From assembly GCF_016595155.1 (NCBI RefSeq), contig NZ_JAENGP010000013.1, positions 62,001-126,000 on the forward strand: 64,000 nt of DNA, given 5' to 3'. The DNA is from Advenella mandrilli. Lineage in GTDB: Bacteria > Pseudomonadota > Gammaproteobacteria > Burkholderiales > Burkholderiaceae_B. Every line of letters starts with the position of its first letter. The stretch's first letter is position 1. The notes beneath the pieces were generated by a model. It saw nothing but the letters and a program-made list of their open reading frames with translations. It made no database searches and was not told the DNA's origin. The translations under genes and the position numbers were made by a program. Positions 56,039-64,000 of the stretch are shown piece after piece.

Positions 56039-56514
56039 ACCTGTGCCTCTTGTGCCTGTTCTACCTGACGCAGTTCCTCAAGCAGCCAGCGCCGCCGGAT
56101 GGTTAGCACCAGATAGCTCAGGCTGGAACCGATCAGGGCAATAATAACCGCAGAAAAGGCAACCACCATGTTTTCACCTACACCTTGCGTGTCCTGGCGG
56201 GTCAGGGCCAGCAGGGCCGGTCCCATGGGAATCATGGTGGCAATCAGCCCCAGCATGGGCGTATTGCGTGAGGTAATCCGCAGCCATTCCAGCCGCCGCA
56301 TAATCCATAATTCAAGATCATCGGGCTTGCCACCGTTTTTTTTGTAATGAGCCAGCAGAACGGATTGATACTTATTGCGTTTTTTTTGCCATGCTTCGGC
56401 AAGTAAGGCGCCCAACGCCATGAAAGAATAAACCAGTGCCAGCAGGATCAGGAACATGACCGGGATAAAGAATAAATGGGAAAGCTGATAGAGCCAGTGT
56501 TCAAAAGATGTCAT
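56035..56514 (-). CDS. MotA/TolQ/ExbB-family proton-channel-like protein
   Basis: Inner-membrane protein (159 aa) with three membrane segments: VMFLILLALVYSFMALGALL, RNTPMLGLIATMIPMGPALL (the TolQ-type second span) and GENMVVAFSAVIIALIGSSL. It is overlapped by the DUF2149 gene and follows the CobN-like gene after 65 bases. Such pairs use proton-motive force to drive a periplasmic or outer-membrane partner; here presumably the CobN-like protein or receptor of the same operon. Confidence 0.82.
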   Translation of the reverse strand: MTSFEHWLYQLSHLFFIPVMFLILLALVYSFMALGALLAEAWQKKRNKYQSVLLAHYKKNGGKPDDLELWIMRRLEWLRITSRNTPMLGLIATMIPMGPALLALTRQDTQGVGENMVVAFSAVIIALIGSSLSYLVLTIRRRWLLEELRQVEQAQEAQV

Positions 56515-56579
56515 TTCGGATAGTGATTAAAAAAGGTAATGCGGTTGGTAAATTGGTTTATATATAAAATAAATGGCCA

Positions 56580-59500
56580 TTAATCAGGTTGACGGTTAAT
56601 GGCAGCCGTTTTCTGGTTGCGCCGGTGTTGCAGTAACGCTCCTGCGAACAGGCAGGCAAAAATGAATGAAAGACCAATGGCAAAAATCATATCTTGCTCA
56701 TCGGGCGGGCTTTGCTCAATTTTCTTCATGACTTTGCCGCTAATGGTCTGGCTGCTGTTTGCGCTGTTTTCATTCAGTTCAATGTCAGGCTTGTTTTGCG
56801 CAGCCGGCTCTTGGGCAGCGGGTGTTGCGCCGGCTTGCGCTGCCAGTCCATAACCGCCCAGCTGGCTGTTGATGAATTCAGCTGTGATGGGGTTTTGGCT
56901 TAGCTCATATGTTTCATGCAATTGCTGCCAGCGCTGTTTCAGGGATTGTTGGGTTGTCGCATCGGCTTGCCAGTAATCTTTGCGAATGGCTTCGGCCATG
57001 CGCTCAATCAGCTGGGCCTGGGCATTGGGGTTGTGCTGTTCAAACCATTGGTTCATATTCATGTCCAGGCTGTCCTGTACATAAACATCGTGCATATGCT
57101 GCCATTGGTCATCACGGATACTTTGCGGGTCCATCACCTGCCAGCCCCACATATTATTGATGGTTTGTTCAATTTCAAGTGTGCCAGCATAGTTTTCCTG
57201 CTGCATATGGTTAATCCAGTGCCGGTTGGTATAACGGCTGCGTATTTCCTCGGCAATGAAAGAGGCGCTGCTTTGGGCACTGGCGGTTTTACCACGCTGG
57301 TCACTGACCAGCAGGGTAGGGCTTTGCCCGTTAAGGCTGCGAATGGCAACAGACAGGCCGCCCAGAAATTCAAAGGGGTGGTCGGTTGAAAGCATGCCGT
57401 GCAGATTGGATGAGCGGGAAAAGGCGGCAGCCTGGGTGTTTTCCAGCTGCAGGCTGAATACAGGCTGTTGACTGTTGGCTTTTTGCCCCCACAGGCGGTG
57501 ACTGAATATATAGCCCTGGGTATTCAGAAACTGTTCGGCCAGTTCTGTTTCATGTTCCCAGCTGCTGTTTTGCAAAACGCGATGCGTCAGGCCAGTGCCA
57601 TATTGCCCGGGCTCATTGCCAAAAACACGGCTGCTGGCATAGATCATGGCCTCTTCCTGGTTTATGCCCTGTTGCAGCAATTTCTGGTAAATGCTTTGGG
57701 TATTGTGGTAAATGGGGTTGTCGGGTTCGTCCAGTTGCGCCAGTTTTTCAATGGCTTCAGACAGTTTGCGGATGAAGCTGTCAAACTGGTCACGATAGGT
57801 ACCGGTTACCTGAATGACGGCATCAATGCGGGGACGTTTCAATTGCGCGGCCGGAATAATGTCAAAATGGCTGAGGGAGCCGTTGGTCAGCCATACCGGT
57901 TGCAGACCCAGTGCATGTACTACTTGGGCCTCCATGCCGCCCAAGGTGCGGATGGCATCGGAAGACCACAGGCTGAAGGCCATTTTGGTGGGCAAATCGC
58001 CGTTGTTTTGCTGGCGGTATAAGGCCAGCAACTTATCCAGTGCCGCTTCGGCGGCTTCCCATGCCGATTTTGACGGGATTTTGGAGGCATCAAAGGCGTA
58101 CATGTTTTTGCCGCTGGTGATTTCTGGGTCGCGTATGGAGTCACCACCGGTACCCGGGCTGGTAAAGCGCCCGTTTATGGCTTTAATCAAGGCGGCGGTT
58201 TCATTGCTTGCCTGCAAATTGGCGGCATAGCGTGTGGCCTGCGCCAGGATGGGGAGATATTGTTCCTGTTCTGCCTGTGACAGGGCCTGCCAGTGAGGTT
58301 GTTCTGTTTCAGGCTTAAACAAATGTTCGTGCAGTAATTGATAGGCGGGTGATTGCCTGATTTTTTCGTTATCCCGGGCCATGGTTTCGGCATGGTCAAG
58401 CTTGAGGCTGTCAAACCAGGGTTTGCCCAATTGCTGCAGGACGGTCAGGGTAAGGGTGTCCGCTTCCGGGTTCAGGCCAAAGGCATGCAGGCCCAGGGGA
58501 ACCGAGCGTGCCGCCAGCTGGTGCAGATGATGGTGCAGCACACTGAAAAATGCCGTGAAATCTTCACGGATGGCGGCTTCAGTCAGGTTAAGATCTTTGT
58601 TCAGATGCTGCTGAATGACGGCCGCCGTGATGGCTTGCATGGTTTTATCACGGATAGGGCCGTCTTCCAGCTGTTCATATTCGTGCATTAAATCATGCAG
58701 CTCTTTCAGTTCATCATGCAGGCCGGAAGGAGAAAATGCGGGGGTATGATGGCTGATAACCGTGGCCCGGCCCCGCCGTTTGGCCTGGATCGCTTCACCA
58801 ATATTATCCTGGATATACGGATAGAATACGGGCAGGTCATTCAGCACCAAGTGCGGGAAATCAAAGGCGGATAAACCGCGATCCTTGCCCGGCAGCCATT
58901 CCTGTGAACCATGTGTGCCAAAATGGATAAGCGCATCAGCCTGGTATTCATGCGATAAATACAGGTAAGTGGCCAGATACTGATGGGAGGGCACCAGATG
59001 CTTGTCGTGATAATCGTGGGCCGAGCCGCTGCCACGGCGGGGTTGCGGCAAAATAGCCAGATTACCGGTAAGCAGGCGTGGAATAATGAATACGGGTTCG
59101 CCATTTACCTGGTAAATATCGCTGGAGTCATAGGGGCTGCCAGTCTCCGCCCGTATTTTGTCTGCCGTGGCTTTGGGCTGGCTGTTCAGCCAATGATAGT
59201 ACAGGCCAACCGACAGGGTGTCGGCCATGCCCGCTTTCAGCAATTCAGGCCGCAAGGCAGGCTGGTGCTGTGCTTTGAGTAAACGCTGTAACTGTTCTAT
59301 CAGGGTTTGCTCATCTTCTATCGTCTCAAAGCGGTAGCCTGCCTGTTGCATGGCAGGAATCAGCGAGATCAGGCTTTTCGGGATATTCATGCCGGTCGCC
59401 GCAATGCTTTTGTCATTATCGGGATGGTTCCACACCATCAGGGCCACTTTTTTATCTTGATTGGGCAGGTGTTGCAGGGCAGCCAGTTTGCGCAGGCGCA

Positions 59501-60539
59501 TCAGCAACTGGTCTATCTGATCGTTCAGCGGCACAATGGTGTCGCTGCGTTTTTCACTGATGACAGTGGGTTCAATCAGACCCCAGGTTTCCGGCAGGGC
59601 AAGAAATACGGCGACCTGATTCAGGTTAATGCCGGAGGCTGCCTGCTCCCAGCCTTTGCCGGGTTCGTTTACACGATAGCTGAAGCTCTGGATAACGGGG
59701 ATGTTTAGACTTTCAAAAAGACGGGTATTGTCGGCTCCCTGTATATGGGTCATGTTTACCAGGGCGTGGATGGGCAGGCTTTTCAGAAACGCTTCTTTTT
59801 CTTCGCCGGACAGGTTTTCCATCCAGAAAACCAGAGGGCGGATTCCCATGCGTTCTGCCGACTGCACCATGTAATCAATCACTTCGGTTTGCTGGGCGCT
59901 GAACGTACCTTTGCTTGCCATGAAACCAATGCTGGTATTGCTGAAATGCGATTGCCTGTTTTCATGTTGTTCATAGTCTTGCAATGAGTTGGACAGGCGG
60001 GCATCTTGCGCATGATAAAAACCGGTTTTGCCGAAGATAACGGGGGCCGGTATGTGTGCGGTGGCTTCCTGGTGCAGGAAGGCATGCAGGTATCTGAACA
60101 TGGCAGACCAGTTTTGCGCCGTGCCATTATCATAATATTGCCGGATCGTATCCACTGTTTTGCCGGGTATGCCTGCATGAGTGCGGGCCGGGCCGCTGGC
60201 TTGCAGCCAGGGGGTTATGCCGGCTTCAAGATAGGGCAGTGCTTTCTTCTGGATGATTTGCCAGTCTGGCTGGCGGGGGCTGTCAATCAGAACCAGACTG
60301 GCCTGGCCGATGGCCTGCTCCAGTTGAGGGGCAGGAGTGGTATCTGCATAAATGTATGACAGTTCGAGTTTGGCCTGACGGGCAAATTCATTCATTCTGG
60401 TGTATTGGGAAGCATGATTGAATTGCGTTGTTAATATCAGGATCTGGCTGTTTTGCTGTGCGTTTGCCAGCGTGGCAAAAAACAGGAAGATACCTGCCCA
60501 GGCGGACAGGAGCAGGTGTTTCAGTGCTGTTGTTTTCAT
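56580..60539 (-). CDS. Membrane-anchored periplasmic CobN/HmuS-like chelatase homologue
   Basis: Protein of 1319 aa with the CobN/Mg-chelatase large-subunit domain along most of its length (segments such as ALIHFGTHGSQEWLPGKDRG, MAFSLWSSDAIRTLGGMEAQ and FEFLGGLSVAIRSLNG). Unlike cytoplasmic CobN it starts with a signal peptide (LLLSAWAGIFLFFATLANAQ) and ends with one membrane span (about 1284-1303) and a basic tail, so the catalytic part should be in the periplasm. No CobS/CobT ATPase is present. It overlaps the TonB receptor by one base (TGATG). The arrangement resembles CobN-like HmuS of Bacteroidota heme-uptake loci, so it may remove metal from a tetrapyrrole. Direction and substrate are inference. 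Confidence 0.8.
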   Translation of the reverse strand: MKTTALKHLLLSAWAGIFLFFATLANAQQNSQILILTTQFNHASQYTRMNEFARQAKLELSYIYADTTPAPQLEQAIGQASLVLIDSPRQPDWQIIQKKALPYLEAGITPWLQASGPARTHAGIPGKTVDTIRQYYDNGTAQNWSAMFRYLHAFLHQEATAHIPAPVIFGKTGFYHAQDARLSNSLQDYEQHENRQSHFSNTSIGFMASKGTFSAQQTEVIDYMVQSAERMGIRPLVFWMENLSGEEKEAFLKSLPIHALVNMTHIQGADNTRLFESLNIPVIQSFSYRVNEPGKGWEQAASGINLNQVAVFLALPETWGLIEPTVISEKRSDTIVPLNDQIDQLLMRLRKLAALQHLPNQDKKVALMVWNHPDNDKSIAATGMNIPKSLISLIPAMQQAGYRFETIEDEQTLIEQLQRLLKAQHQPALRPELLKAGMADTLSVGLYYHWLNSQPKATADKIRAETGSPYDSSDIYQVNGEPVFIIPRLLTGNLAILPQPRRGSGSAHDYHDKHLVPSHQYLATYLYLSHEYQADALIHFGTHGSQEWLPGKDRGLSAFDFPHLVLNDLPVFYPYIQDNIGEAIQAKRRGRATVISHHTPAFSPSGLHDELKELHDLMHEYEQLEDGPIRDKTMQAITAAVIQQHLNKDLNLTEAAIREDFTAFFSVLHHHLHQLAARSVPLGLHAFGLNPEADTLTLTVLQQLGKPWFDSLKLDHAETMARDNEKIRQSPAYQLLHEHLFKPETEQPHWQALSQAEQEQYLPILAQATRYAANLQASNETAALIKAINGRFTSPGTGGDSIRDPEITSGKNMYAFDASKIPSKSAWEAAEAALDKLLALYRQQNNGDLPTKMAFSLWSSDAIRTLGGMEAQVVHALGLQPVWLTNGSLSHFDIIPAAQLKRPRIDAVIQVTGTYRDQFDSFIRKLSEAIEKLAQLDEPDNPIYHNTQSIYQKLLQQGINQEEAMIYASSRVFGNEPGQYGTGLTHRVLQNSSWEHETELAEQFLNTQGYIFSHRLWGQKANSQQPVFSLQLENTQAAAFSRSSNLHGMLSTDHPFEFLGGLSVAIRSLNGQSPTLLVSDQRGKTASAQSSASFIAEEIRSRYTNRHWINHMQQENYAGTLEIEQTINNMWGWQVMDPQSIRDDQWQHMHDVYVQDSLDMNMNQWFEQHNPNAQAQLIERMAEAIRKDYWQADATTQQSLKQRWQQLHETYELSQNPITAEFINSQLGGYGLAAQAGATPAAQEPAAQNKPDIELNENSANSSQTISGKVMKKIEQSPPDEQDMIFAIGLSFIFACLFAGALLQHRRNQKTAAINRQPD

Positions 60540-62530
60540 CAGAATGACAGTGTTAAACCAAGGTTAAGGCGACGGCCAGGTTCGGCATAGGTATTGACGG
60601 TATCTTCATCAATGAATTTTTCATTGCTCAGGTTTTCAATACCTGCGGAAACCCGCAAGTGTTTATTAAGCTGATAGCCTGCCTGCAGGGAATAAACCCG
60701 GGATGCTTTCTGTTTGTTGGTGTTGTTGCCGGCATCCATGTATTGGGTACCGATGTATTGCATATGGGCGCCTAGTGTAAGCTGCTCTGTAGGGGTCCAG
60801 CTCAGGCCTGCCGAGCCAGAGTGACGGGGAGTCAGGGTCAGGTGCCTGTCTTCATGATCACGGGCATTCAGGTAGTTGTAGCTTATTTTTAATTTTAAAC
60901 GGTCTGTTAATGCATAGCTGGCACCCAGTTCGGTCCCATTGTAGCGGGCACGTTCAATATTATGGTAGGTGCCCAGCTCCAGGCCGCGCTGGCCGCAATA
61001 GTTGGTGCAGGTATAGGCAATCTTGTTTTTGACTTTATTACGGTAGATGGTGCCTTCAAGGAAAAGGCGGTCGGTTTCGTAAATGGCTGAAAACTCTATA
61101 TTGGTGCTGGTTTCCGGGGCCAGGTCAGGGTTGCCGTGTACGGTAAAAAAACCGCCCCTGCCGCTACCGGTATAATCGGACGACAGCTGTTTCAGGGTAG
61201 GTGCCTTGAAGCCCCTGCCAATACCGCCTTTAAGGGTAAATTGCTCACTCAGGTCGTATACCGTGTACAAACGCGGACTATGATGGGAACCAAATTTTTC
61301 ATGGCGATCAAGACGGTCGCCAATAATGACAGACCAGTCGGGTGTAATGGCGATTTCATCCTGAAGAAACAGGGCGGTGTGGATTAACGATGTTTTGCCT
61401 GAACCGGTGAAACCGTCATCTTCAAGTTTTTCTTTGCGCCATTCTGTACCCGCAGTCAGCAGGTGACGTTGTGCCAGCGGAATGTTAACCCGTAAATCGG
61501 CAATGGTTTCCGTCAGTTTCTGGATGTCTTCATTATTTGTGTCATTGCGGGTGTTGGTACGCTCAAGATCGGAGTTATAAAGATTGGCCTGCATTTTTCC
61601 CCACGACCCTTCGCCCTGATAGCCAAGGGAGGTTTGCCTGCGCCGGATATCGTCGTAGCTTGCGTATTCGTGTTGTGAGCTTACCGGGGGCTTGCCGGGT
61701 TGGCGAATGGTTTTGGTTGCAATAGCGTGACGTATATTGTCTTCATGTCCGTCTAAATGGTCAAACGTAAGTTCATGGCCAGGCGTGATGACCCATCTTA
61801 AGCCAAGACCGGCCTGATGCGAGCGCAGGCCTTCAAGGTATGAGGGGAACAAGCCATTGGCTGTAGAGGGCATGAGTACTTCACCCTGGTATTTTTTCTC
61901 ACCGTACATATTAAGGAACAGTTTGTCCTGAATAAGTGCGCCACCGGTAGACGCGCTGAATATATAACTGTTACCGGACGGATCACTGATGCCGTTGCTG
62001 AAATAAGAGGAGATTTCACCGCTCCAGGCGTTTTCAGGTTTTTGGGTAATGATGTTAATGGTACCGCCCAGGGCTTCTGAACCATACAGGGAAGACATGG
62101 GGCCACGAATGACTTCGATGCGTTCGACCTGGCTGGCGGGAATCCAGTTCAGGTCCAGGTTGGAGTGGGCAATCGCATTAATGGAAGGGGTGATACGGCG
62201 GCCATTGACCAGTACGAGAGAGTATTTGCTGTCCATCCCCCTGAAACTGACACCTTTACGGTTCATGCCAATGCCGGTAATGGTAACGCCAGGAACGTCA
62301 CGCATGGCATCGGCAAGATTGCTGACCGGGCGGTCTTTTAAATCATCTGCCGTAATAACGGAAATGGAAGCAGGAGCATGACGCAGGCTGTGTTCGGTAC
62401 TGCTGGCGCTGATAACAATCGTATCAAGCGTGACAGTTTGCGTGTTGGTGGAAGTGGCGGTTTGTGCCAGTGCGGTTTGTTGGAACAGGACAAGGGCGCA
62501 CAGGGGTGCGAATGGTCGGATGGGAAACAT
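60539..62530 (-). CDS. TonB-dependent outer-membrane receptor
   Basis: Outer-membrane receptor (663 aa): signal peptide (ending FQQTALAQ), a TonB-box-like TLDTIVISAS segment, plug domain (SVITADDLKDRPVSNLADAM...), and a 22-strand beta-barrel ending in LNLGLTLSF with the terminal Phe. It has GFKAP (about 440) and GNPDLAPETS with a histidine just before it (about H465), an arrangement similar to the FRAP/NPNL region of heme receptors, though CirA/FepA-like siderophore receptors share the outline. It is the first gene of the operon with the CobN-like protein. Confidence 0.85.
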   Translation of the reverse strand: MFPIRPFAPLCALVLFQQTALAQTATSTNTQTVTLDTIVISASSTEHSLRHAPASISVITADDLKDRPVSNLADAMRDVPGVTITGIGMNRKGVSFRGMDSKYSLVLVNGRRITPSINAIAHSNLDLNWIPASQVERIEVIRGPMSSLYGSEALGGTINIITQKPENAWSGEISSYFSNGISDPSGNSYIFSASTGGALIQDKLFLNMYGEKKYQGEVLMPSTANGLFPSYLEGLRSHQAGLGLRWVITPGHELTFDHLDGHEDNIRHAIATKTIRQPGKPPVSSQHEYASYDDIRRRQTSLGYQGEGSWGKMQANLYNSDLERTNTRNDTNNEDIQKLTETIADLRVNIPLAQRHLLTAGTEWRKEKLEDDGFTGSGKTSLIHTALFLQDEIAITPDWSVIIGDRLDRHEKFGSHHSPRLYTVYDLSEQFTLKGGIGRGFKAPTLKQLSSDYTGSGRGGFFTVHGNPDLAPETSTNIEFSAIYETDRLFLEGTIYRNKVKNKIAYTCTNYCGQRGLELGTYHNIERARYNGTELGASYALTDRLKLKISYNYLNARDHEDRHLTLTPRHSGSAGLSWTPTEQLTLGAHMQYIGTQYMDAGNNTNKQKASRVYSLQAGYQLNKHLRVSAGIENLSNEKFIDEDTVNTYAEPGRRLNLGLTLSF

Positions 62531-62784
62531 GATAAGGAACGAGAATGACTGCTATTTCTGAAAAGTTATTGAAATGTTATAACGTATCATTATTTGTTGC
62601 AACTTTTTATTTTATGAATCAAAAAATGAATGGTTTTTTCTTTTGCCCCCAAAAACCCGATCAGGAAACAAAAAGTAATCTGTTCGTTTGAAATATCTCT
62701 TTGTTTTCATATGTTTAGGAGTATTCTGTAATTGCTGGTCGGTAGCAATGCAGATCAGGGTTTATTTTTTCAGGGAGGTGCAAA
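62531..62784. promoter_or_regulatory. Divergent promoter region with a weak Fur-box-like element
   Basis: 254 AT-rich bases with no gene. On the minus strand 62577-62595 reads AAATAATGATACGTTATAA, containing ATAATGATA, which is a good half of the Fur consensus; the other half is degenerate. It lies about 50 bases upstream of the receptor start. Low confidence. Confidence 0.3.
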
Positions 62785-63168
62785 ATGAGGAAAACATTAC
62801 TTATTCTGGCTTTCGCCAGTCTGGGGTGTGGCTTCATGAGTGATAGTGCCCGTGCAGCCGGTCCACCGGTAAAAGCAATGAATGAGGTATTGGTTAATGT
62901 GGATGGCATGACTTTATATACTTACGATAAAGACAGGGGCATGGACGGTAAAAGCGTATGTAATGACCGCTGTGCCGAGAATTGGCCACCGCTTTTGGCT
63001 GCCCCCGATAGCAATGCGGAAGGAGATTACAGCATAATCATGCGCGATGATGCAAGCAGCCAATGGGCTTACAAGGGACAGCCATTGTATCTGTATAAAA
63101 GAGACATGAAACAGGGGGACATGGCAGGAGATGATGTCCAGAATGTTTGGCATGTGATTAAACAGTAG
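62785..63168 (+). CDS. Secreted COG4315-type protein
   Basis: 127-residue protein with signal peptide (ending DSARAAG). It has the COG4315 secreted-repeat pattern: TLYTYDKDRGMDGKSVCNDR then CAENWPPLL, and later YKGQPLYLYKRDM. These small proteins have no established role. GGGAGG precedes the ATG. It is divergent from the TonB receptor, so may or may not share its regulation. Confidence 0.8.
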   Translation: MRKTLLILAFASLGCGFMSDSARAAGPPVKAMNEVLVNVDGMTLYTYDKDRGMDGKSVCNDRCAENWPPLLAAPDSNAEGDYSIIMRDDASSQWAYKGQPLYLYKRDMKQGDMAGDDVQNVWHVIKQ

Positions 63169-63289
63169 TGTTATTTTGGCAGGGCTCTTGAGGCAGTCAT
63201 GTCAGTTAAGACCCCATAACGGCTTAACGGACGGATTTGGTTTTTTGTTTCAGTAGCCTTGCTATTTTTTTGCAAAAAGGAGCAGGATG

Positions 63290-64000
63290 ATGAGTGCTGC
63301 AAATGCAAACACGGCAGGAAAGGCAGAGGTCAAACAGGCTATACAGCGCTGGCAGGATGCAATACAAACAAGGGATGTTGAGCAAATCATGGCAAACTAT
63401 ACGCCTGATGTCGTTGCTTATGATGCGGTCCTGCAGTTGCGTTTCAATGGAAAAGAGGCTTATGGCAAGCATTGGCAATTATGCCTTGAAATGTGCACCA
63501 ATGACATGGTATTTGAGCCTGCCGAGGCGCATATTTCCGTGAGCGGAGAGCTGGCGCTGATGTATTGTTTGATTCGTTGCGGTGAAAAGGATGAAAGCGG
63601 CCAGCAGAATGTCGCCTGGATGAGAATGACAACCGGCTATAAGAAAGTGGGTGGACAATGGTTAATTGAACATGAGCACTTTTCTGCACCGTTCGATATG
63701 ATGTCTATGAAGGCTTTGTTTGATCTGGATCCCGATAACGAACATAAAGTCAGGTCAGTGCCTTCGGGCATGAACACGGTAACACCCCATTTGGTGTGTG
63801 CCGGTGCTGGCAAGGCCATCGAATTTTATACAAAAGCCTTTAATGCAAAAGAAATATCCCGCCTGGCCGGACCGGACGGTAAGTTGATGCATGCCGAGAT
63901 CCGTATTGGTGATTCGGTCGTCATGCTCATGGACGAGAACAAACAATGGGGGGCACTGGGCCCGGTTGCATTGGGCGGCTCACCGATGACGGTACATTTA
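63290..64000 (+). CDS. SnoaL-like/VOC fusion protein, cut by the window end
   Basis: Open frame of 237 codons with no stop before the window end. Residues about 8-130 form a SnoaL/DUF4440-like NTF2 domain (AIQRWQDAIQTRDVEQIMAN, VGGQWLIEHEHFSAPFDM), and from about 160 a PhnB-type VOC domain begins (TVTPHLVCAGAGKAIEFYTK). I chose the second of two adjacent ATGs (63287, 63290) because AGGAG at 63278-63282 is better spaced. No enzymatic function can be named. Its 3' end lies outside the window. Confidence 0.72.
   Translation, partial: MSAANANTAGKAEVKQAIQRWQDAIQTRDVEQIMANYTPDVVAYDAVLQLRFNGKEAYGKHWQLCLEMCTNDMVFEPAEAHISVSGELALMYCLIRCGEKDESGQQNVAWMRMTTGYKKVGGQWLIEHEHFSAPFDMMSMKALFDLDPDNEHKVRSVPSGMNTVTPHLVCAGAGKAIEFYTKAFNAKEISRLAGPDGKLMHAEIRIGDSVVMLMDENKQWGALGPVALGGSPMTVHL

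Noticed and set aside
56580-60539. Cytoplasmic cobaltochelatase CobN for cobalamin synthesis
   Set aside because: Signal peptide, C-terminal anchor and absence of CobS/CobT or other cob genes argue against it.
1-64000. Insertion sequences, phage genes, CRISPR arrays, tRNA or rRNA genes
   Set aside because: I saw no transposase or integrase, no regularly spaced direct repeats and no recognisable RNA gene; I could not run dedicated RNA or repeat searches.

Overview
The window reads as chromosomal DNA of a Gram-negative betaproteobacterium, most likely Burkholderiales and probably an Alcaligenaceae-type genus of moderate G+C. The evidence is the kdsD-kdsC-lptC-lptA-lptB-hpf-ptsN-hprK block, a stand-alone HldE cytidylyltransferase, the UbiE/UbiJ/UbiB set and a DUF3683-type giant oxidoreductase. 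I see no rRNA, tRNA, CRISPR array, transposase or phage gene. Coding density is high and no gap between genes exceeds 300 bases.

Layout. 1-5750 (minus strand): Kdo synthesis and LPS export (kdsD, kdsC, lptC, lptA, lptB), then hpf, ptsN and hprK. rpoN, usually found between lptB and hpf in relatives, is absent. 5900-9960: purT and apt, convergent ilvA, and a YqaA-like membrane protein. 10050-18670: a 1312-residue flavin/Fe-S dehydrogenase, then on the minus strand 5-oxoprolinase (pxpB, pxpC, pxpA) and phoB-phoR. 18790-25230: ubiE, a Tim44-like protein, ubiJ-ubiB, the HldE C-terminal enzyme, and on the minus strand a PIMT-family methyltransferase and thiD. 25300-28660: a divergent MarR/VOC pair, an NlpC/P60 lipoprotein and glutathione reductase.

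28956-40609 is a complete-looking carbon-phosphorus lyase operon in the order phnC, D1, D2, E, F, G, H, I, J, K, L, M, N, P. It imports phosphonates and splits the C-P bond to release phosphate. Pho-box-like repeats lie upstream of phnC and also upstream of phoB. phnC carries an in-frame amber codon in its Q-loop, so the ATPase of the import system is interrupted. A strong terminator ends the operon before an MscS-family channel.

42179-44825 encodes a three-gene NitT/TauT-type ABC importer of unknown substrate. It is followed by a tartrate/D-malate dehydrogenase, an L-asparaginase, small unknown proteins, an MFS transporter and a nitroreductase. 50226-55615 is a cyclohexanecarboxylate degradation cluster (aliA, aliB, badR-like, badH, badI), but the hydratase (badK) step survives only as a C-terminal remnant. 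Two copies of a 14-bp palindrome sit in the aliA/aliB promoter region.

55730-62530 (minus strand) is the most unusual unit: a TonB-dependent receptor, a CobN-family chelatase homologue with a signal peptide and C-terminal anchor (so predicted periplasmic), a TolQ/ExbB/MotA-like membrane protein and a DUF2149 protein, all overlapping or nearly so. With no CobS/CobT and an apparently periplasmic chelatase, it resembles the HmuR-HmuS-type heme iron acquisition loci of Bacteroidota. I propose it as a metal-tetrapyrrole uptake and de-metallation system. The window ends inside a SnoaL-like/VOC fusion gene.
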